Assembly: GCA_026984595.1 (NCBI GenBank)
Contig: JALSRW010000211.1
Coordinates: 1 to 14,907 of the forward strand
Origin: Alphaproteobacteria bacterium
GTDB taxonomy: Bacteria; Pseudomonadota; Alphaproteobacteria; Geminicoccales; Geminicoccaceae
Length of the DNA: 14,907 nt
Reading direction: 5' to 3'
This document shows, piece by piece, positions 14,023 to 14,907 of the stretch. The translations under genes and the position numbers were made by a program. The notes under the pieces are model-generated. The model was not told the DNA's origin, made no database searches, and saw only the letters and a program-made list of their open reading frames with translations. The stretch's first letter is position 1; each line of letters begins with the position of its first letter.

Positions 14023-14907
14023 CTAGAAGGCGTAACGCAGCGAAGCGAACAGATAGTGATCGGTGCCGGCGACGGCATCGTGGCTGGCGCTATAGGTCGC
14101 CGAGAGGGCCAGCGCATCGCCGAGCTCGAGCCGCATCTCGGCCCCCGCCTCGAGCCTTCCGGTCGGGCTGCGGGGGATGGTCTCCTCGCGGCTGGTCAAC
14201 CCCTCGGTGATCCGGACCCGCCAGTCCTGTTGGGTGAGACTGCGGGTATACCCCAGCGATGCGCCGAAGCGCAGCGCGCCGCCCTCCTTCAGCATCACCG
14301 GATCGCTGTCCAGCGAGAGGCCGATGCTGGCCAGCGATTCGTAGGCCTGCGCCTCGCCGAAGCGGACCTCTCCGAGATAGGGATCGGCGATGCTGTAGCC
14401 CTCGATGCTCTGGCGCCTGAGGGTGATGTCGCCCCACGGGGTGAGCAGGCCGAAGGGCAGGCGGCGCGGCAGGGAGATGCTCTGGCCGATGGACCAGCTC
14501 GTGCCTTCGGCCAGCGCCCGACCGCTTTCGCCGAAGGCGTTGTCGTAGAAACGCTGTTCGTGGCTGTCGCGGGTCCACAGCGCATGGGTGCGGAACTGCA
14601 GGCCGCCCCTTGCGGTTCGCAGCTCGAGACCGAACCCGTCGGACAGCACGTTGGCCCGCCGGTCGACACCGTCGCGGCTTTCCTCGAGGCTTTCCCCGTT
14701 GCGGGCAAAGGCGATGGCGAGGGTGGTGCGCGGCGACAGACGCCAGGCGAGACCGCCGCCGCCGCGCTTCGTGCGCTCGGCGCGGAAGGCCGTGCTCTGC
14801 TCGTCGAAGGGCAGGGCGAAGGCGGCATTCCTGCCGGCGTCCGTCGTCTCCTCCCGGCCCACGGAGAAGGCGAAGAAGCGGGTCTGCGTGTCGTCGCTGC
14901 CGAGCAG
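14023..14907 (-). CDS. Autotransporter-type outer membrane beta-barrel, N-terminus outside window
   Basis: The frame is open from the right edge of the window to TAG at 14023-14025, giving 294 residues of C-terminal sequence; the start is not in the window. Amphipathic strands alternate throughout, for example GLELRTARGGLQFRTHALW, WGDITLRRQSIEGYSI and GAEMRLELGDALALSATYS. The protein ends in LFASLRYAF, an aromatic-hydrophobic ending with terminal Phe, the C-terminal signature recognised by the BAM machinery. Length and pattern fit the about 270-residue autotransporter domain (type V secretion). The GDITLRRQSIEGYS segment recalls the barrels of esterase autotransporters such as EstA, but the passenger lies outside the window and its nature is unknown. 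A GTG at 14862 in this frame is probably internal, as the frame continues upstream without interruption to the window edge. Convergent with motB. Confidence 0.82.
   Translation of the reverse strand: MLGSDDTQTRFFAFSVGREETTDAGRNAAFALPFDEQSTAFRAERTKRGGGGLAWRLSPRTTLAIAFARNGESLEESRDGVDRRANVLSDGFGLELRTARGGLQFRTHALWTRDSHEQRFYDNAFGESGRALAEGTSWSIGQSISLPRRLPFGLLTPWGDITLRRQSIEGYSIADPYLGEVRFGEAQAYESLASIGLSLDSDPVMLKEGGALRFGASLGYTRSLTQQDWRVRITEGLTSREETIPRSPTGRLEAGAEMRLELGDALALSATYSASHDAVAGTDHYLFASLRYAF

Noticed and set aside
1..14907. tRNA, rRNA, CRISPR, insertion sequence or attachment site
   Set aside because: None was visible on reading: no spaced repeat array, no transposase or integrase motif, no terminal inverted repeats, and no cloverleaf-like sequence in the short gaps.

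Overview
The window looks like chromosomal DNA from a high-GC Gram-negative alphaproteobacterium, possibly Rhodospirillales-like. The main reasons are the lytic transglycosylase / dapA / smpB neighbourhood, an alphaproteobacterial-style MotA/MotB pair, and a C-terminal autotransporter barrel that requires an outer membrane. This assignment is inference; no rRNA or other phylogenetic marker is present. No tRNA, rRNA, insertion sequence, integrase or CRISPR array was seen. Coding density is very high and no gene-free stretch reaches 300 bases.

Left region (1-2988, minus strand): a large exported protein whose C-terminal part begins a GH36/GH27-like (alpha-galactosidase-like) TIM barrel. It runs off the left edge just before the expected catalytic nucleophile strand. 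It has a convincing sigma70-type promoter (perfect TTGACA) overlapped by two inverted repeats, which suggests a regulated gene. Upstream of it on the same strand is a small secreted protein resembling the DUF7482 family.

Signalling region (3175-6678, plus strand): a single-domain receiver protein, a 67-residue two-helix membrane protein, and a 909-residue CbrA/CrbS-like sensor kinase in which an SLC5-type solute:sodium symporter is fused through a STAC-like linker to a histidine kinase. The small gene and the kinase overlap by GTGA. This is the most system-like part of the window: transport or substrate occupancy is probably read out as phosphorylation of the receiver.

Middle region (6675-10413, minus strand): a three-gene operon joined by two GTGA overlaps, in transcription order a soluble lytic transglycosylase, a type II haloacid dehalogenase with all catalytic residues present, and a PLP-dependent threonine/serine dehydratase. 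The last gene meets the sensor kinase tail to tail, both stop codons sharing the palindrome CTAG.

Right region (10521-13903, plus strand): dapA and smpB, 7 nt apart, then motA and motB, again joined by GTGA. An imperfect CtrA-type box lies in front of motA. A long hairpin between motB and the convergent gene on the right is a probable shared terminator. The window ends inside an autotransporter-type gene on the minus strand, of which only the C-terminal barrel is visible.
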